From contig CM020619.1 in NCBI GenBank assembly GCA_009829735.1, forward strand, positions 5,782,083-5,846,082: 64,000 nt of DNA, written 5' to 3'. Below, piece after piece: positions 42,242-53,549 of this stretch. The notes under the pieces are model-generated. The model was not told the DNA's origin and did no database searches. It saw only the letters and a program-made list of their open reading frames with translations. Numbering within the stretch: the first letter of the stretch is position 1; every line of letters starts with the position of its first letter. Made by a program: the position numbers and the translations under genes. Origin of the DNA: Pyropia yezoensis (Eukaryota > Rhodophyta > Bangiophyceae > Bangiales > Bangiaceae).

Positions 42242-43795
42242 ATGAAGTCCCGGCGGAACCTCCTCAAGCGCCAGAAGCGGCGGCATGCCGCCCCCGCCCA
42301 CCCCCAAGCGGCGGCGCGGATTAGCGCCCTCGTCGCTGCACGCCTGGCCGAGGTCGCGGCCGCCGAGGCGTCCCGTCGCCACCGGGAGGCGGCTATACGC
42401 CAGTGGGACAACGATGAACGGGCAGCGGCGGCGGCGCGGCGGGCGGCGGCTGCGGCGGCGGCGACCGCGGCGTCGGCGGGCGACGGCGCCGCGGCCACCG
42501 CCGCCACCCCCACCCGCCGGCGGGTAACCCACACGGGCGTGGCGGAGGTGTTTGTGCTTCCCACCGACGGTGAAGAAGCGGATGCAGTGGCCGCCGCGCG
42601 GCGGCAGCGGGCGGTGGCGGCGGCCGCAGCCGCTGCGAGCGCCCTGGCCGCCTGCCCGCGCCCGCTGGTCGCGACGCGGCGAGCGGCAGCGGTAGTAGCG
42701 GCGACGGCGACGGCGACGACGCCCACGGCGGCGCTGGCGGGGGGGGGGGCGCCGTCGTCGTCGGGCGGCTCGCCGTCGCCGTCGACTGGTGGGGCCTCGT
42801 CCAGCGGCGGGGGGGGCAGTGACGCGGCCGCGCCGTCGTCGGCAGCGGCGACTGAGGCTGACGCGACGCCCGCGTCCACGTCCCCATCGGCGTCAGCGTC
42901 GTCGTTGTCACCGCCACGGACGCCCATCGGGTCTCCCGAGCATGGGGCGGGGGCCAAAAAGGCGCCGCGGCCCGCCACCCCGGCCAAGCTGCCGCGGCCG
43001 GTCAAGGTGGCCAAGGCGTCCCGCGGGGCCAAGGCGGCGGCGAAGGCCGCCCGGGCGGCGGTCCAGGCTGCGAACGGGCGGCCACCGTCTGACGCCACCG
43101 CAGCGTCGTCGTCGTCCGCGGGGGCTGTGTCGACACTGCCAGTAGCGCCAATGTCATTGGCGGCGGTCCCGGCGACGTCGCCGCCGCAGCCGCGGGCGGG
43201 GTCAACCAAGCGTCGGGGTGGGGAGGGCGGGCTGCCGTCGGCCACAGCAGTGCCGGCGGCGGCTGCGCCTGCGACGGCGGCGCCAGCGACGGCTGTGCCA
43301 GCGACGGCGGCGCCCGCTGGGCGGTCTCCCAAGCGCCGGCGCGGGGAGGATGGGCACGCCGCCGCCCCGGTGAGCAAGCCAGAGGCCAAAAAGCGGCGGC
43401 GGGGAGTGGCAGCTGCTGGCGCTGCCCCCCCTGCCCTCCCCCCTACCCCTACCCCTCCCCCGCCCCCCCCCTCAGCCGTGGCCGCTGCCGAGATTGACGC
43501 CCTCTTTGCCGGCAAGCGCCGCAAGGCCCCCCCCGCGCCGCCGCCACGGCCGACGGCGTTGGCGGCCAAGCGTGGTGGGCGCGGCGGGCCGGGCGCCGAC
43601 GCGGACGGCGCGCCGGGGTGCACCTCGGCCGCCGCCACCGCGCCGCGGCATCCCGGCGCGGCGGCCGCGCCCTCTGCCATCCGCTACACTGACGACGGAC
43701 TGCGGATATACACGGAGGAGGACATTGCGAATGACCCGACGCAGCCGACGGGGCTCAATGGCGCGTGCCCGTTTGACTGCGGGTGCTGCTTTTAA
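42242..43795 (+). CDS. DUF1764 family protein with long Ala/Pro-rich region
   Basis: 517 aa, start ATG 42242 in the context GGCACCATGA. The N-terminus is basic (MKSRRNLLKRQKRRH) and helical, Ala/Arg-rich to about residue 75. The middle is disordered with Lys/Arg-rich patches (KAAAKAARAAV, KRRGGEGG, KKRRRGV) that look like nuclear/nucleolar signals. The C-terminus carries the family signature: EIDALFAGKRRK, then DGLRIYTEEDI and the terminal CPFDCGCCF. DUF1764 proteins are widespread in eukaryotes and usually much shorter; their role is not established. The extended disordered part is the oddity here. It is convergent with the complex I gene downstream. Confidence 0.85.
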   Translation: MKSRRNLLKRQKRRHAAPAHPQAAARISALVAARLAEVAAAEASRRHREAAIRQWDNDERAAAAARRAAAAAAATAASAGDGAAATAATPTRRRVTHTGVAEVFVLPTDGEEADAVAAARRQRAVAAAAAAASALAACPRPLVATRRAAAVVAATATATTPTAALAGGGAPSSSGGSPSPSTGGASSSGGGGSDAAAPSSAAATEADATPASTSPSASASSLSPPRTPIGSPEHGAGAKKAPRPATPAKLPRPVKVAKASRGAKAAAKAARAAVQAANGRPPSDATAASSSSAGAVSTLPVAPMSLAAVPATSPPQPRAGSTKRRGGEGGLPSATAVPAAAAPATAAPATAVPATAAPAGRSPKRRRGEDGHAAAPVSKPEAKKRRRGVAAAGAAPPALPPTPTPPPPPPSAVAAAEIDALFAGKRRKAPPAPPPRPTALAAKRGGRGGPGADADGAPGCTSAAATAPRHPGAAAAPSAIRYTDDGLRIYTEEDIANDPTQPTGLNGACPFDCGCCF

Positions 43796-44438
43796 GGCGA
43801 CTGGGGGAGGGGTGGGGGATGGGGGGGGGCGGATTGGGGACTGCGAGAGAGAACGGGGGAGCGTGTGCACGGCGGGGCTGCAGAAGGGGAAGGCGGAGGC
43901 GAGGGGGAGGAGAGGTGGCGATTGCAGAGACGACTGCACGGGCGTCGAGACGTGGGATTCAAACCACTTCTTTTTCCGTCGCTCTTCGCTCCGCTGCGCC
44001 GCCCCCACCACCTCCCCCCCCCGCCGGGCGCCGCCCTCTCCTCTCTCCCACGGCGGGGTCAGAACTTGCCGTCGGCCACGCGCCGTGCCGCGTCCTCGTC
44101 CACCGTACTCTGCGGGTCGGGCGGTGGACCACGAGCCCGCACAGAAATGGGATACGATCCCAAACGTCCACAGGGGCGCGCCCCAGAAAATAGGCAACGC
44201 ACCACAAAAAGAACAGCAGCTCACAAGGCGTCAGCACCCACACGTGACGTCCCCAACGGCGCCTGCGGCGGTGACCGTCCCGTGACGTCCCCGACGGCGC
44301 CTGCGGCAGTGACCGTGACCACCGCCACCGCTGCACCCCAGCGTGCCTGCCCTACGCCACCACCATCCTGCCCAGAGACCGTGCGGCAGCCTCCAGCCAC
44401 CCCTGCGCGGACCCCCCTACACCTTCCCCCCTTTCTCT
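43796..44438. other. Intergenic region between convergent genes
   Basis: No gene supported. It holds a directly repeated 29-bp sequence (GTGACGTCCCC-ACGGCGCCTGCGGC type at about 44243-44270 and 44282-44309). Confidence 0.5.
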
Positions 44439-45514
44439 CTACCCCCCACCGCTACGCGCCTGGCGCTCCAACAATCCCCCTTCTCGCTCGCAGAATCCAA
44501 AGTACTCCTGCCGCTGCGCGTGCTCCGACTGGGCGTCCGTGCCCCCGCCCAGGCTACACAACCTCCTCGCCACCCCCCCCCCCCCCCCCGCTCCCTCCCC
44601 GTACCTTGAAGCTCTTGCCCGGGCGGGAGCCCAGCCCCACCACCAGCAGCACCGTCGCCGTGGCGAGGCCCGCGTACTGCGCATACTCCCAGTCAAACCA
44701 GACGCGGCGCTCGCCGGGCGCACGGATGGGCTCCCCAAACAGCCGCCCGCCGGGCTCGCTCACGTCGTGCGCGTGACCTGTGTGGCACAGAGCGAGGGGG
44801 GGGGGGGGGGGGAGGGGGGGGATGACGTGGAAAAAAAAAGAAGAAAAATCAAGGAGTTGGTGATACAGGGGGAACGGAGGGATGGGATGACGACAGCAAC
44901 GACAACGCGGCGTTGGCCCAGCGGAAGAGGGGGTGGCCCGCGGCCAGTCGTGTGTCAGAGGGACGGCCACGTGAGGGGCGGTGCCGGGAAAGAACCGCCA
45001 TAGTGCGGCCCGAGGGTTGGTGGCGACAGCAAGGGGGGGTGGTCGCAGCACGCGTCCCCCTCGCACGGCCACCACGCACGGCCACAAGAGACAAAAAGCA
45101 GCGCCAAGGCCCAGCGTCGGGGCACCACCGCCCGCCCGCCCACCAGCCCACCCTACCGACCGCCCGCGGTGGCCACCGCGCGGCAACCACCACGCCAGTA
45201 CCGTGGCAGACGCGGGTCCACCACGCGACCATCCATTCCCACCCACCCACCCCCCTTCCCGTCCCACCCACCCACCTACCCCCCCGCTCGTCCCCACACA
45301 CACACACACACACCCACTCCCCCCCCCCCCACCCCCCCACAACGCGCTCTCCCTCAATGGCCGCCGCAAACGTACCCCCACCCGACAGTCCCGGCGGCGC
45401 CTCCCCCGCCGCCCCCCCCCCCCCCCCCCCCGCCGCCCGCCGGGCGGCCGGCGTCGGGGCGCCCGCACGGGCGGCGCGGGCGAGGCCGCCCGCAGCGGCG
45501 CGGAGGGCCGACAT
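44439..45514 (-). CDS. Mitochondrial complex I ESSS/NDUFB11-like subunit, three exons
   Basis: A membrane-arm accessory subunit of NADH:ubiquinone oxidoreductase. Proposed exons (minus strand): 45514-45376, 44777-44605, 44528-44439, joining in phase to 133 aa. Intron 1 has GTACGT...CACAG, intron 2 GTACGG...CCCAG. Exon 1 starts MSALRAAAGG and is Arg/Ala-rich without acids at first, like a mitochondrial presequence. Exon 2 has the family block HDVSEPGGRLFGEP, PGERRVWFDWEYAQY, one membrane segment (YAGLATATVLLVVGLG) and SRPGKSFK. Plant ESSS proteins show the same order: EPGG-LFGE, P-GE-R-W-WE, one helix, a short tail. Exon 3 (EHAQRQEYFGF) is the least certain part. The gene is divergent from the AAA gene. 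Confidence 0.8.
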
Positions 45515-46034
45515 GGTCGCCGACTGGGCCGGTGATGCGCGTGGGGATTGGGGCGTTGGGTGCGCGCGGAGCAAAGAGGAGGATAAAGAAGGAAGGGGAG
45601 GGAAACAGAGAGGGGGAGATGAGACAGGGGTGGGGGGGGGAAGGTGAGGCACAGATAGGCAGGAGGGAGGCGAAGGGGGGTACAGTAGGTACAGTACAGT
45701 ATGTATGTACAAGGTGCAGTCGTGGGCGAGAGCGGGAGGAGGACACGCGGAGAGGGCAAAGCGGGGGGTGACCCGGATCGCCGCGGCCCCCGTATCGATG
45801 CGAAAACGCCGCAAGCCAAAAATATTTCAGCCGTGCCCGTCGAAAGAAGTAGCCACGTGGAATCTGTGGGCGATGCCTGCCGTCGAGGACGCCTCGAAGC
45901 AGAGGCGTCCTCCCATCGGCGGCCTGGCATTCGCGGCAGCGGCGGCGCCCCCCCCCTCCCCCCTCGCTAACCCCCCCCCCCCCCCCCCATCAGCTGCTGT
46001 GCTGCCGTTCCCCACGGCCACCGCCCCCACCCGT
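45515..46034. promoter_or_regulatory. Shared upstream region of divergent complex I and AAA genes
   Basis: 520 bp between divergent starts. Contains an imperfect GTACAGTA repeat cluster (about 45681-45712) and long C runs near 45950-45985. An upstream ATG at 45798 (MRKRRKPKIFQP) is in frame with the AAA start used below, so its 5' end may lie further left. Confidence 0.35.
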
Positions 46035-48961
46035 ATGGGGGCACCGCCGCTGGGACCACGGCCGCGGGCAGCGGCCGTCGTCGGGGCGGCGTCCCCCCCC
46101 CCCCCCCCCCCCACCGCCGCCGTCGACGGCCCCGGCGGCGGCACCGCTAGCGGCGGCGGCGGCGGCAGCGGCTCCACTGGCACCGGCCGCGGCAGCGGCG
46201 GCGGCAGCGGCAGCTGCGGCAGCCGCGCCCCGCCACCACCCCCCCCCCTGGTGGTGCGGCGGCTGGTGGGCCCGCCGCCGCACCCCCCACCCGCGGTGGG
46301 CCGCCTCCTGTCGGCGCCCCTGCTCGCGGCGCAGCTGGCCGCGGCGGGGCCGTCGCCGCCGCCGCCGCTGGCGGCCGGTACCGTCCTGCGGGTGGCCCCG
46401 CTCGGGGGGGGGGGGTGGGCGGCGGGGGGGGCGGGGCGCCCGCGCTGCCGCCCGTCTCGGTTGTGGTGGTGCGCCCGCCGCCGCCGCCGCCTCCGCCGCC
46501 GCCACCCCTGCCGCCGCCACCCCACGGCCACGGCGGGGGCGCGGCGCCGGCCCCCGCCGCGGTCGGCCCCGTCGTGCTCCTCCCGCCGCTGCCCGTCGAT
46601 ACGCTCGTCGGTGGCGGCGGGCCAGTCCCGGTCGAGCCGCCACCGCCGCCGGCGCCGCCGTCGCTGCCGTCGCTGCCGCCGCTGCCGCCGCTGCCGCCGC
46701 CGCTACGGCCGTCCCCACCCCCACCGCCGCCGCTTCCCCTCCACGCGCCCGCCGCGGCGGCGCTGACGGCGGTGCTGACGGCGGCGCTGGCGACGGACGG
46801 CCCCCCCCTGGTGGGCACCCTCACCGGCCCGCCCGGGGGCGGCAAGAGCGCCACGCTCGCCCTGGCGCTGGCCGCCGCCGCCGCCGCCACCTCCCCCCCC
46901 GTGGTGGGGGTGGTCGTGCCCCCCGCCGAGGTGGTCGCCCGCCCCGGCGGGGACGCGCGCCGCGCGGGGGGGGGGCTGGCAGCTGCCCTCGCCGGCTGGG
47001 CGCGCGCCGCGGCGGCGGCGGCGCCCGCCGTGTGGGCGCTCGACGGGGCGGAGCTGCTCTTCCCCCGCGCCGACGAGCTGGTCGGCGGCGGCGGCGGCGC
47101 CGCGGCGCTGGCGCTGGCCGTCCACTCGGTCCTCCCCGCCGCGCTGGCCGCCCACTGGGGGGGTGCCGCCGGGGCGGTGGCGGCGCCGGCGCCGGCGCCG
47201 GCGGCACCGCCCGCCCCCCGCCGGCGGGTGGTGGTGCTGCTGGTCGTGGCGGGGGAGCCGGGGGTGGTGCTGGAGGGGGCGGTCGCCGCCGCCGCCGCCG
47301 ACTTTACCGTCCCCGTCCCGCCCGTCGGCGGCGGGCCCGGCGGCGCCGCCGCCGCCGCGCCCGCCGTTGCCGCCCTGGTTGGCCGCCTGACCGGCCGGCG
47401 GGTGGGGGCGGCGGGGGGGCGGCGCCTCGCCGCCGCCGCGTCGGGGCTCCCGCTGGGGGACGTGGCCGAGGCGGCCGCCGCGGTGGCCGGTGGGGGGGGG
47501 GGGGGGGGGGCGGCGGACCCCACCGACGAGGTGCTGCGGGAGCTCTGGCGGCTGCGGCTGGGGCGGCGGGCGGGGGAGGGGAGGGGGGGGGGGGGGGGCT
47601 GGTGCCGCCAGCCTCCACCGACGGCGCGTGGGCGGGGGGGCCGCCCCCTGCGGGCGGCGCTGTACCCCCGACGGGGGGGGGGAGCGGCGACGGCGGTGGC
47701 GGCAACGGCGGCGGCGGCGGCGGTGGCGGCGCCCCCGGCCCCCCCCCGTCTGCCTACACCCCCCCCCCCAACCTCTTTGCCGCCGTCGTGGGGATGGGGG
47801 CGACCAAGGCGGCGCTGCTGGCGGCGCCCTTCCCCCCCGCCCCCCCCCCCCGCTGCCGCCGCCGCCCCCCCCCGGGGTGCTGCTGTACGGCCCGCCCGGG
47901 ACGGGCAAGACCGCCCTCGCGCGGGCGCTCGCCGCCGCCCCCGGCGTCGCGTGGGCCTCCCTCTCCGCCGCGGGCCTGGCACGGTCGGCCGTAGGCGACG
48001 CTGAGGCGGCGCTCGCGGCTGCGTTTGCGGGCCTCCGCCGCCGCCCCCCGCCGGCGGTGCTCTTCCTCGACGAGCTGGACGCCCTCTTCCCCGCCGACGG
48101 CGCCGCCGCGGGTGGGGGGGGGGGGGGGGGTGCTCGGCGCTCCCGCGGCTGGCCGCCGCGCTGGGCGCCGGCCTCGACGCGGGGGGGGTGGCGGTGCTCG
48201 CCGCCACCAACCGCCCGTGGGCGGTCGCGCCGCCACTCCTCCGGCCGGGCCGGCTGGGCGTGCACCTGCACGTGGGGCTCCTGCGGGAGTACCCGGCGGG
48301 GGGGGGGGGCGGCGGCCAGGGGGGGGGGGAGGGCACCGAGGAGGTGGAGGAGGCGGCGGCGGCGGCGGTGGCGGCGGCGGCGGCGGCGGCCGACGTGGCG
48401 GTGGCCGCGGCGGTAGGGGCAAGTGGCGGCGGGGTGCGCCTCGCGCCGGCCGCCGCCGCCGACCTTGCCGCGGGCTTTCGTCGGTGGCCCGCGCTGACCG
48501 CCGCGGACGCGGCGGGCGTCGGCCGGCGTGCCCTGTTGGGCGCCCTCCGCCGCGTGCGGGGGGGCGGGGCGGCAGCGACCGCCGCGGCGCAAGGTGCCGC
48601 AGCGGCAGCGTCGGCGTCGTCGGCGTCGACGTCGTCGGTGGCCACATCGGTGACGGTGGCAACAATGGAGGCGGCGGCGGCGACGGAAGGCGGCGGCGGC
48701 GGCGGCGGCGGCCGCGCCCCCCCACTGGTCGTCTCCCGGTCCGACGTGGCGGCCGCGCTCGCCGCCACCGTCCCGTCCGTGACGGCGGCTGAGGCGGCGG
48801 CGCTGGCGGCTTGGAGACCCCCGCTCTTTGGCTGGCGCCGCGGGCGGGGGGGAGGCGGCTGGCGGTGCCGCACGGAGGGGGAGCCCCCGTCCGACGGGGA
48901 CTCGGATGGGGGGGGGACGACCGAGGAGGAAGAGGGCAACGGCGGCTGGCCTGAGCTTTAG
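46035..48961 (+). CDS. Two-domain AAA ATPase (type II), several homopolymer frame breaks
   Basis: First AAA domain: Walker A GPPGGGKSA (about 46829-46855) and a weak Walker B-like region (VWALDGAEL). Second domain: LFAAVVGMGATKAALL lead-in (47770-47820), Walker A GPPGTGKT (about 47888-47911), Walker B AVLFLDELDALF (48054-48090), then AATNRP and LLRPGRL (48203-48260), a small helical domain and an acidic tail. Such proteins unfold or extract substrates as hexamers (Cdc48, PEX1/PEX6, AFG2 groups); DELD is compatible with the PEX6/Cdc48 side but the subgroup is not settled. Consecutive parts lie in different frames, switching within G or C runs near 46395-46440, 47575-47600, 47836-47875 and 48111-48133. 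I read this as one gene with run-length errors; a pseudogene is the alternative. Start uncertain. Confidence 0.65.
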
Positions 48962-49921
48962 TGGCACGTGCTGACGCATCCCTCCGTGTGCGCCCGTCGT
49001 GGCCGCAGACCACCCTCGCTCCGTGCCCCCATCATGGGATGATCCCCCTGGTTCCCTCCTCCCTGCATCATGCATGAGGGTGATGGGGACTGGGCATAAC
49101 GGTGGGAATTGCTACCCTATTGTTCATTCTTCCCCCCTTTTTTTGTTGTACCGCTCCCCACGAGGCCAGGCGCACTCCTTCCAGGGAGGGTTGGGGGGGT
49201 AGAGGGGGGGGGATGTTGGGGGGCCGAGAGGGAGGGGGTGTCGTGGGGGGGGGGGCAGGGGCGCGAGCCTCGAGCCGTGGCCGCGGTCGCGAATGTGGCC
49301 TTCTTGGCGGCCGGGTCGCCGCCGCCCACACCGTCCACAAGTCCCCACGGTGGCCGCGGCAGGGCGGCCGCAGGGGGGATGGGCGGGGGCTGCCGCGACT
49401 GGTAGCGCGGGGGCGGCAGCCGCCGCCCACACCAGCACAGGCAGGAAGGAGGGCAGCGAAGGATCACCCCAGGCGAGAGCGCCCAGCGCCGGAGCCCCCC
49501 CCTGGTGTGCCGCCGCCTCGTTGCCATCGCCTGCGCGGCCGCCGCCGCGGCCACCGCCGCCCCTATCGCTGCCCCCATCGCCGCCACTGCCGCCGCCGCC
49601 ACCACCCCGGCTGACTCCCCGCCAGCCAGCCTACGAGCACGAAGACGACGGGGCGGGGCCACCACCCCCCCCCCCTCAGTGGCCAGAATGAACGATTGCA
49701 TGCCGCGGGGGGAGCGGTGTCTGGCGACCGGGCCTGTGCTCTGTTGGGCGTCTCGTGTGGTGGGTGGAGGCGGGTGACCGCGGCAGCGCGGCGGCGGCGG
49801 CCGCGCCCATGGCTTCGTCTCGTGTGCGCAAGAAGACGGAGGCTCCCGTGTGGTAGATTCCAAGAAAATGAGAGCCACAAACAAAGCACGCGCACAACGG
49901 CCACCAGCACAGGCAACACAG
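48962..49921. other. Intergenic region between convergent AAA and membrane-protein genes
   Basis: GC-rich, with G runs near 49190-49260. Open frames on both strands are short or low-complexity and have no domain. Confidence 0.5.
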
Positions 49922-52900
49922 TCAAAAATGAAAGTCCCCCCGCACTTCGCGCAAGAAACGAGTGAGGATGCTCTCCTCCTGTCTGTCGCTGTCATCGTCA
50001 GCGGATTCGTCCAGCCACGCGAGGGTGGGACGCACCTCAGCGCCGTCGCCACCCTCATCGAGCGTGATGGCGTAGCCGGTCAAGAGCACCGACGCCAAGG
50101 CGGTGGCGGCCTCCAAGGGCGCCGCCCCCGGCGGCAGCAGCGTTTACGTCCAGGCGGAGCAGCTCGCGGAAGCGGGCGCCCTCGGCCTCGGTCTGGGACA
50201 GCAGCACGGACGCCATCAGCCCAATCGGATGCGCCCTCGTGGGGTGCCACATGCACAGCTTGAGGCACGCGGCCACGGCGTGCAGGCGCGGCAGGATGGG
50301 CGCCGGCCAGCCGGGCACGACGTAACCACGTTGGGAGAGGTCGGCCGCCGCGAGCGGCTCCCAGTGCCCAGACAGCGCGTCGAGGGCCACCCGCATCGCG
50401 GGGTAAAAGCCGCGAAGGGGCACGTCCAGGACGGCGTCCCGTGCGACGTCGCCCACGCTATACAACTCGCACGCTTCGGCCAAGACCCCCCGCCACCGTT
50501 CGTGCCACACGTCCAGCAGGCTCTGGTGGTTGTAGTCGTCACCCGCGTCACCCCCCACAAGGGGCTTGTAGACGTTGTGCAGTGCCTGCGGAAGCTCGGC
50601 GCAAGGCACAAAGCGCCGCAGCGCGTCGAGCAGAGCTTGGTCCGCCCCCGCAGCAAGCGGCACGGTCTGCGGCGGCGCCGGGAGAACTCGCGGCCAGTCA
50701 CGCGTCGTCTCCTCGTCGACCGCAGATGAGGGCAGAGCCGATACGTCCCGCCCCGGCACCAGACGCGCAATCGACACGGCGGCGGCCAGCCGACGCTGCA
50801 GCACTTCCTCCAAGTTCTGCGCTGTTGCAGCACCAGCACCTCCTCCACCCAGAACCGACGATGCGCCGACTCCGTCGCCCCAGTCGAGCAAGTGACGTTC
50901 ACCAATCTGACTAGGCAGGCCCAACATGAGGTAGAGATCCCCCAGGTCGTCGATGCCTAGGTCCGCCACCACCATCCACGCCTGCAGACCAAACGCGGCA
51001 GCAGACGTCAGCCCCCCTGGGTCGGCGACAAGCTTATGCCACACCGGCGGCAGCAGGGTGTCGTTGGATCCCCAATCATCCCGCAGAGGCTGAGAGTAGT
51101 GGGGACTGCTCCGCCACAGCCGTCGGAGAGGATCAGCCGCGTCATCCGTTGCGCTTGGCCCCGCAGTTACCGGCTCGCTGGTATCGGTGTCGTGCGTAGC
51201 GCTCGCCCCGACGGCTCCTGGCTCGTTTCCTTCAGAGCGGCCAGCGGTGCTCGAATCGGCTGCTGCGAATGGGTGAGCAGCATCGTTGTGGGTGGTGACC
51301 GGCCCGACAGATCCTGACACGCCGGAAGCCGTGTCGCGGGTGGCACTCGTCCCGACAGAAGCCAGTACGTCGGCAGCCGCTTCGCCGGAGGGGCTCGACA
51401 CGACTGTTGCCGGCGCGCTCGCAGCGGCCTCGTGGACGGCCTCGGATCCGACCAGCGCCGACGCATCGGGAACCTCCATTGTAGGGCGGGCTGCTTCGGG
51501 GCTCACGCGCGTCCACCATTCAAACGCGTCAAACGCGCCGTTGTACATGCAGGAGCGCGCCCACCAGTAGCCGTGCTGCAACGGCGTCACGCCCGGCACC
51601 AATGCGCGGAGGCCAAACAGCAGAAGCGAAGCAAACCGCTCCGACGCCGCGCCCAGCCCCGTCCGCAGGCAGTGCACGCGAAAGCAGATGGTCGGGCACG
51701 CAGCTGGATTGATCACCAGCGTGTCCAAGGGCGCCCGCGCCGTCGCACTTGACCACATCCATTCCAGCCGCCGAATCTCCGCGCCCGAGTCCATCCTCTC
51801 GTAGCTGACACCAGCGCTGTACACCACATGGACGAGTGCCGGGAGGCGATGAGCACAGCCAAGCACTTGGTGCGCGACCGCCTCGTGCAGCCAGCCGGGA
51901 TGAGTCGACAGAATAAAGCGGGCGGTGGATGAACCGGAATGCGGCGCATAGTACTCTAGCGGGCTGGTGTCAGAAGTCCAGCACGCCGGGAGATGGTCCT
52001 CAAGAACGGCCACGGCGTCATCACCCTGATGACCGTTGAGGCAAACAAAGTGTGCATGAGCAAACGAGGAAAACCGAGGGAGTACGCGCAAGAAAAGGGG
52101 GACACGCACGTCGCTCGTCGGTTCTCGCGACCGCAAAAAGTCACGCGAACCACCAAATAATGCAAGGAAGACGTAGCTGCAAGCAATAGCCAATCCCCAG
52201 ATGGCACCGGTTGGCCCAGTCATGTACCCCTTGATAAACGTCCCCAAGCCGTCACTGACAAACTCGTGGTCGCGCACCAGCAACAGCAGTTGCCCGCGGA
52301 GGACGTACGGACCGCCAGCCGCGTCGTCGTTACGCACGCTCGTGCCCGTGAGCTCAGAAAATAAGCAAGTCGGAGGGGGTCCGCCTGCTGTGCGGTCGAC
52401 TCGCGAGCGCCGACTCCAGGCGAAGGATGGAATGGGAGGCCGATACATGCTGTCACATAACGTGCGCTCACACTCCTCAGCAACAGAAGTGACGTAGTCA
52501 CGGTACCAGAAGTTGAGCACTAGGGATGTATCAAGTGCAACAGCAATTGCCAGTAGACGCGTCTCCACCAGCTGAGAGGGGACGTTCCAAGCACGAGTCA
52601 GCTGCCATATTGAGACCACGACGATGGAGAGGCGGAGAAGCGAGCAGCACTGGGCCCAGGAGAGCATGCCCCCGACACTGCGGGAGCTTTCAGCCTTGTG
52701 GTCCCGCAGTGTGACCAGAAAGCGGGCGACCACCAGAAGCACGACCGCCAGGGCCAGACTCTCAGTCAAGGTGTCCTCAGCTTCAGCCTGGTCCAGCAGC
52801 CGCTCCAGGGCCTCGCACTTGTCTGGCATCGCCAGCGCCGGGCACACCGCCTGGCGCGACGCCATAGGGGGCACCCCCCTCGCAGCAGCAACGCGCCCCC

Positions 52901-52982
52901 GCGACGTGGGCACAGCGCCAGCCGGCGGCACGGCAAGCAGCACCACCACCACACAAACACGTACAACAAGAAAAGGCCTCAT
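49922..52982 (-). CDS. Orphan multi-pass membrane protein with signal peptide (one frame break near the end)
   Basis: About 1,020 aa from MRPFLVVRVCVVVVLLAVPPAGA (ATG complement 52980-52982), a good signal peptide; Met at 52997 is an alternative. Likely membrane segments lie at about residues 75-92, 109-129, 142-159 and 258-278. A compact region follows (CLNGHQGDDAV, EYYAPHSGSS, ILSTHPGWLHEAVAHQVLGC, DTLVINPAACPTICF), then a Ser/Thr/Ala-rich repetitive linker (VGTSATRDTAS, VGASATHDTDT) and a helical C-terminal part with an acidic end (WLDESADDDSDRQEE). The last 65 or so codons are in another frame, with the switch at 50117-50135 (GCCCCCGG), probably a one-base error. I recognise no family. 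Surface or endomembrane location is inferred. Confidence 0.65.
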
Positions 52983-53520
52983 GGCAGCCACGCACATGGC
53001 GGGCAGGAGCCGTGGCGCAGCGACGCCAAGCGGCAAACACGCCCGCCGGCGGGGCGCCCAAAAAAGGGCACCGCCGCCGCATCCGACCACCAGGACCACC
53101 GCCGCGCACGTACAAGTGGCCGCCACCACCGAGGGCGCACCTCCAACTGCCGGCGCAACAAGCCGGGGTGCGCACCCCAGCTGCAGGGGGAGGTCCCGCG
53201 AACAGACGCGCGCGCGACGACACCCACAGCCGTCGCGCGGGTACGCGATAGAAGAGCCGGTCCGCGGCGGCAACGCGTGCGCCCGGTGAGGGCGCGCACG
53301 GGGCCCGCCGGCCCCCAGGTCAACCGCCGCCTCAATCCAATCCGCATCCTGTGGGGTGCGGCTGCCAACCTGGCAGCCGGTCCAGCACACAGGCGCGCAC
53401 CGCCTTGGTCGGCGCGGGCGTGTTTCCCCGACTCGCGGCGGCCGTCCCGCTGTAGGTCATCTGTCAAAGAAGCGGAAGCGAGCCGCTCCTCAGTCCTCCG
53501 AGGTCAGTAGTAGGCTTGTG

Positions 53521-53549
53521 CTGCACGCCCCTTTTTCGGGGGCGTGCAG
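53521..53549. repeat. Perfect 11-bp hairpin followed by CACGCC repeats
   Basis: CTGCACGCCCC and GGGGCGTGCAG flank a 7-base loop. Over the next 65 bp the motif CACGCC recurs four times (ACACGCCCT, ACACGCCTT, GCACGCCCT, GCACGCCCC). It lies about 540 bp upstream of the orphan membrane-protein start. Could be regulatory; unproven. Confidence 0.5.

Noticed and set aside
46147-49075. Very long minus-strand frames (over 900 and 790 residues) opposite the AAA gene
   Set aside because: Pro/Arg/Ser/Ala-only composition with no domain; they are the antisense shadow of GC-rich AAA coding sequence with Walker motifs on the + strand.
49117-50058. Minus-strand frame of 313 residues overlapping the membrane-protein gene end
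   Set aside because: It overlaps the conserved-looking C-terminus of that gene in another frame and has low-complexity text without a domain.
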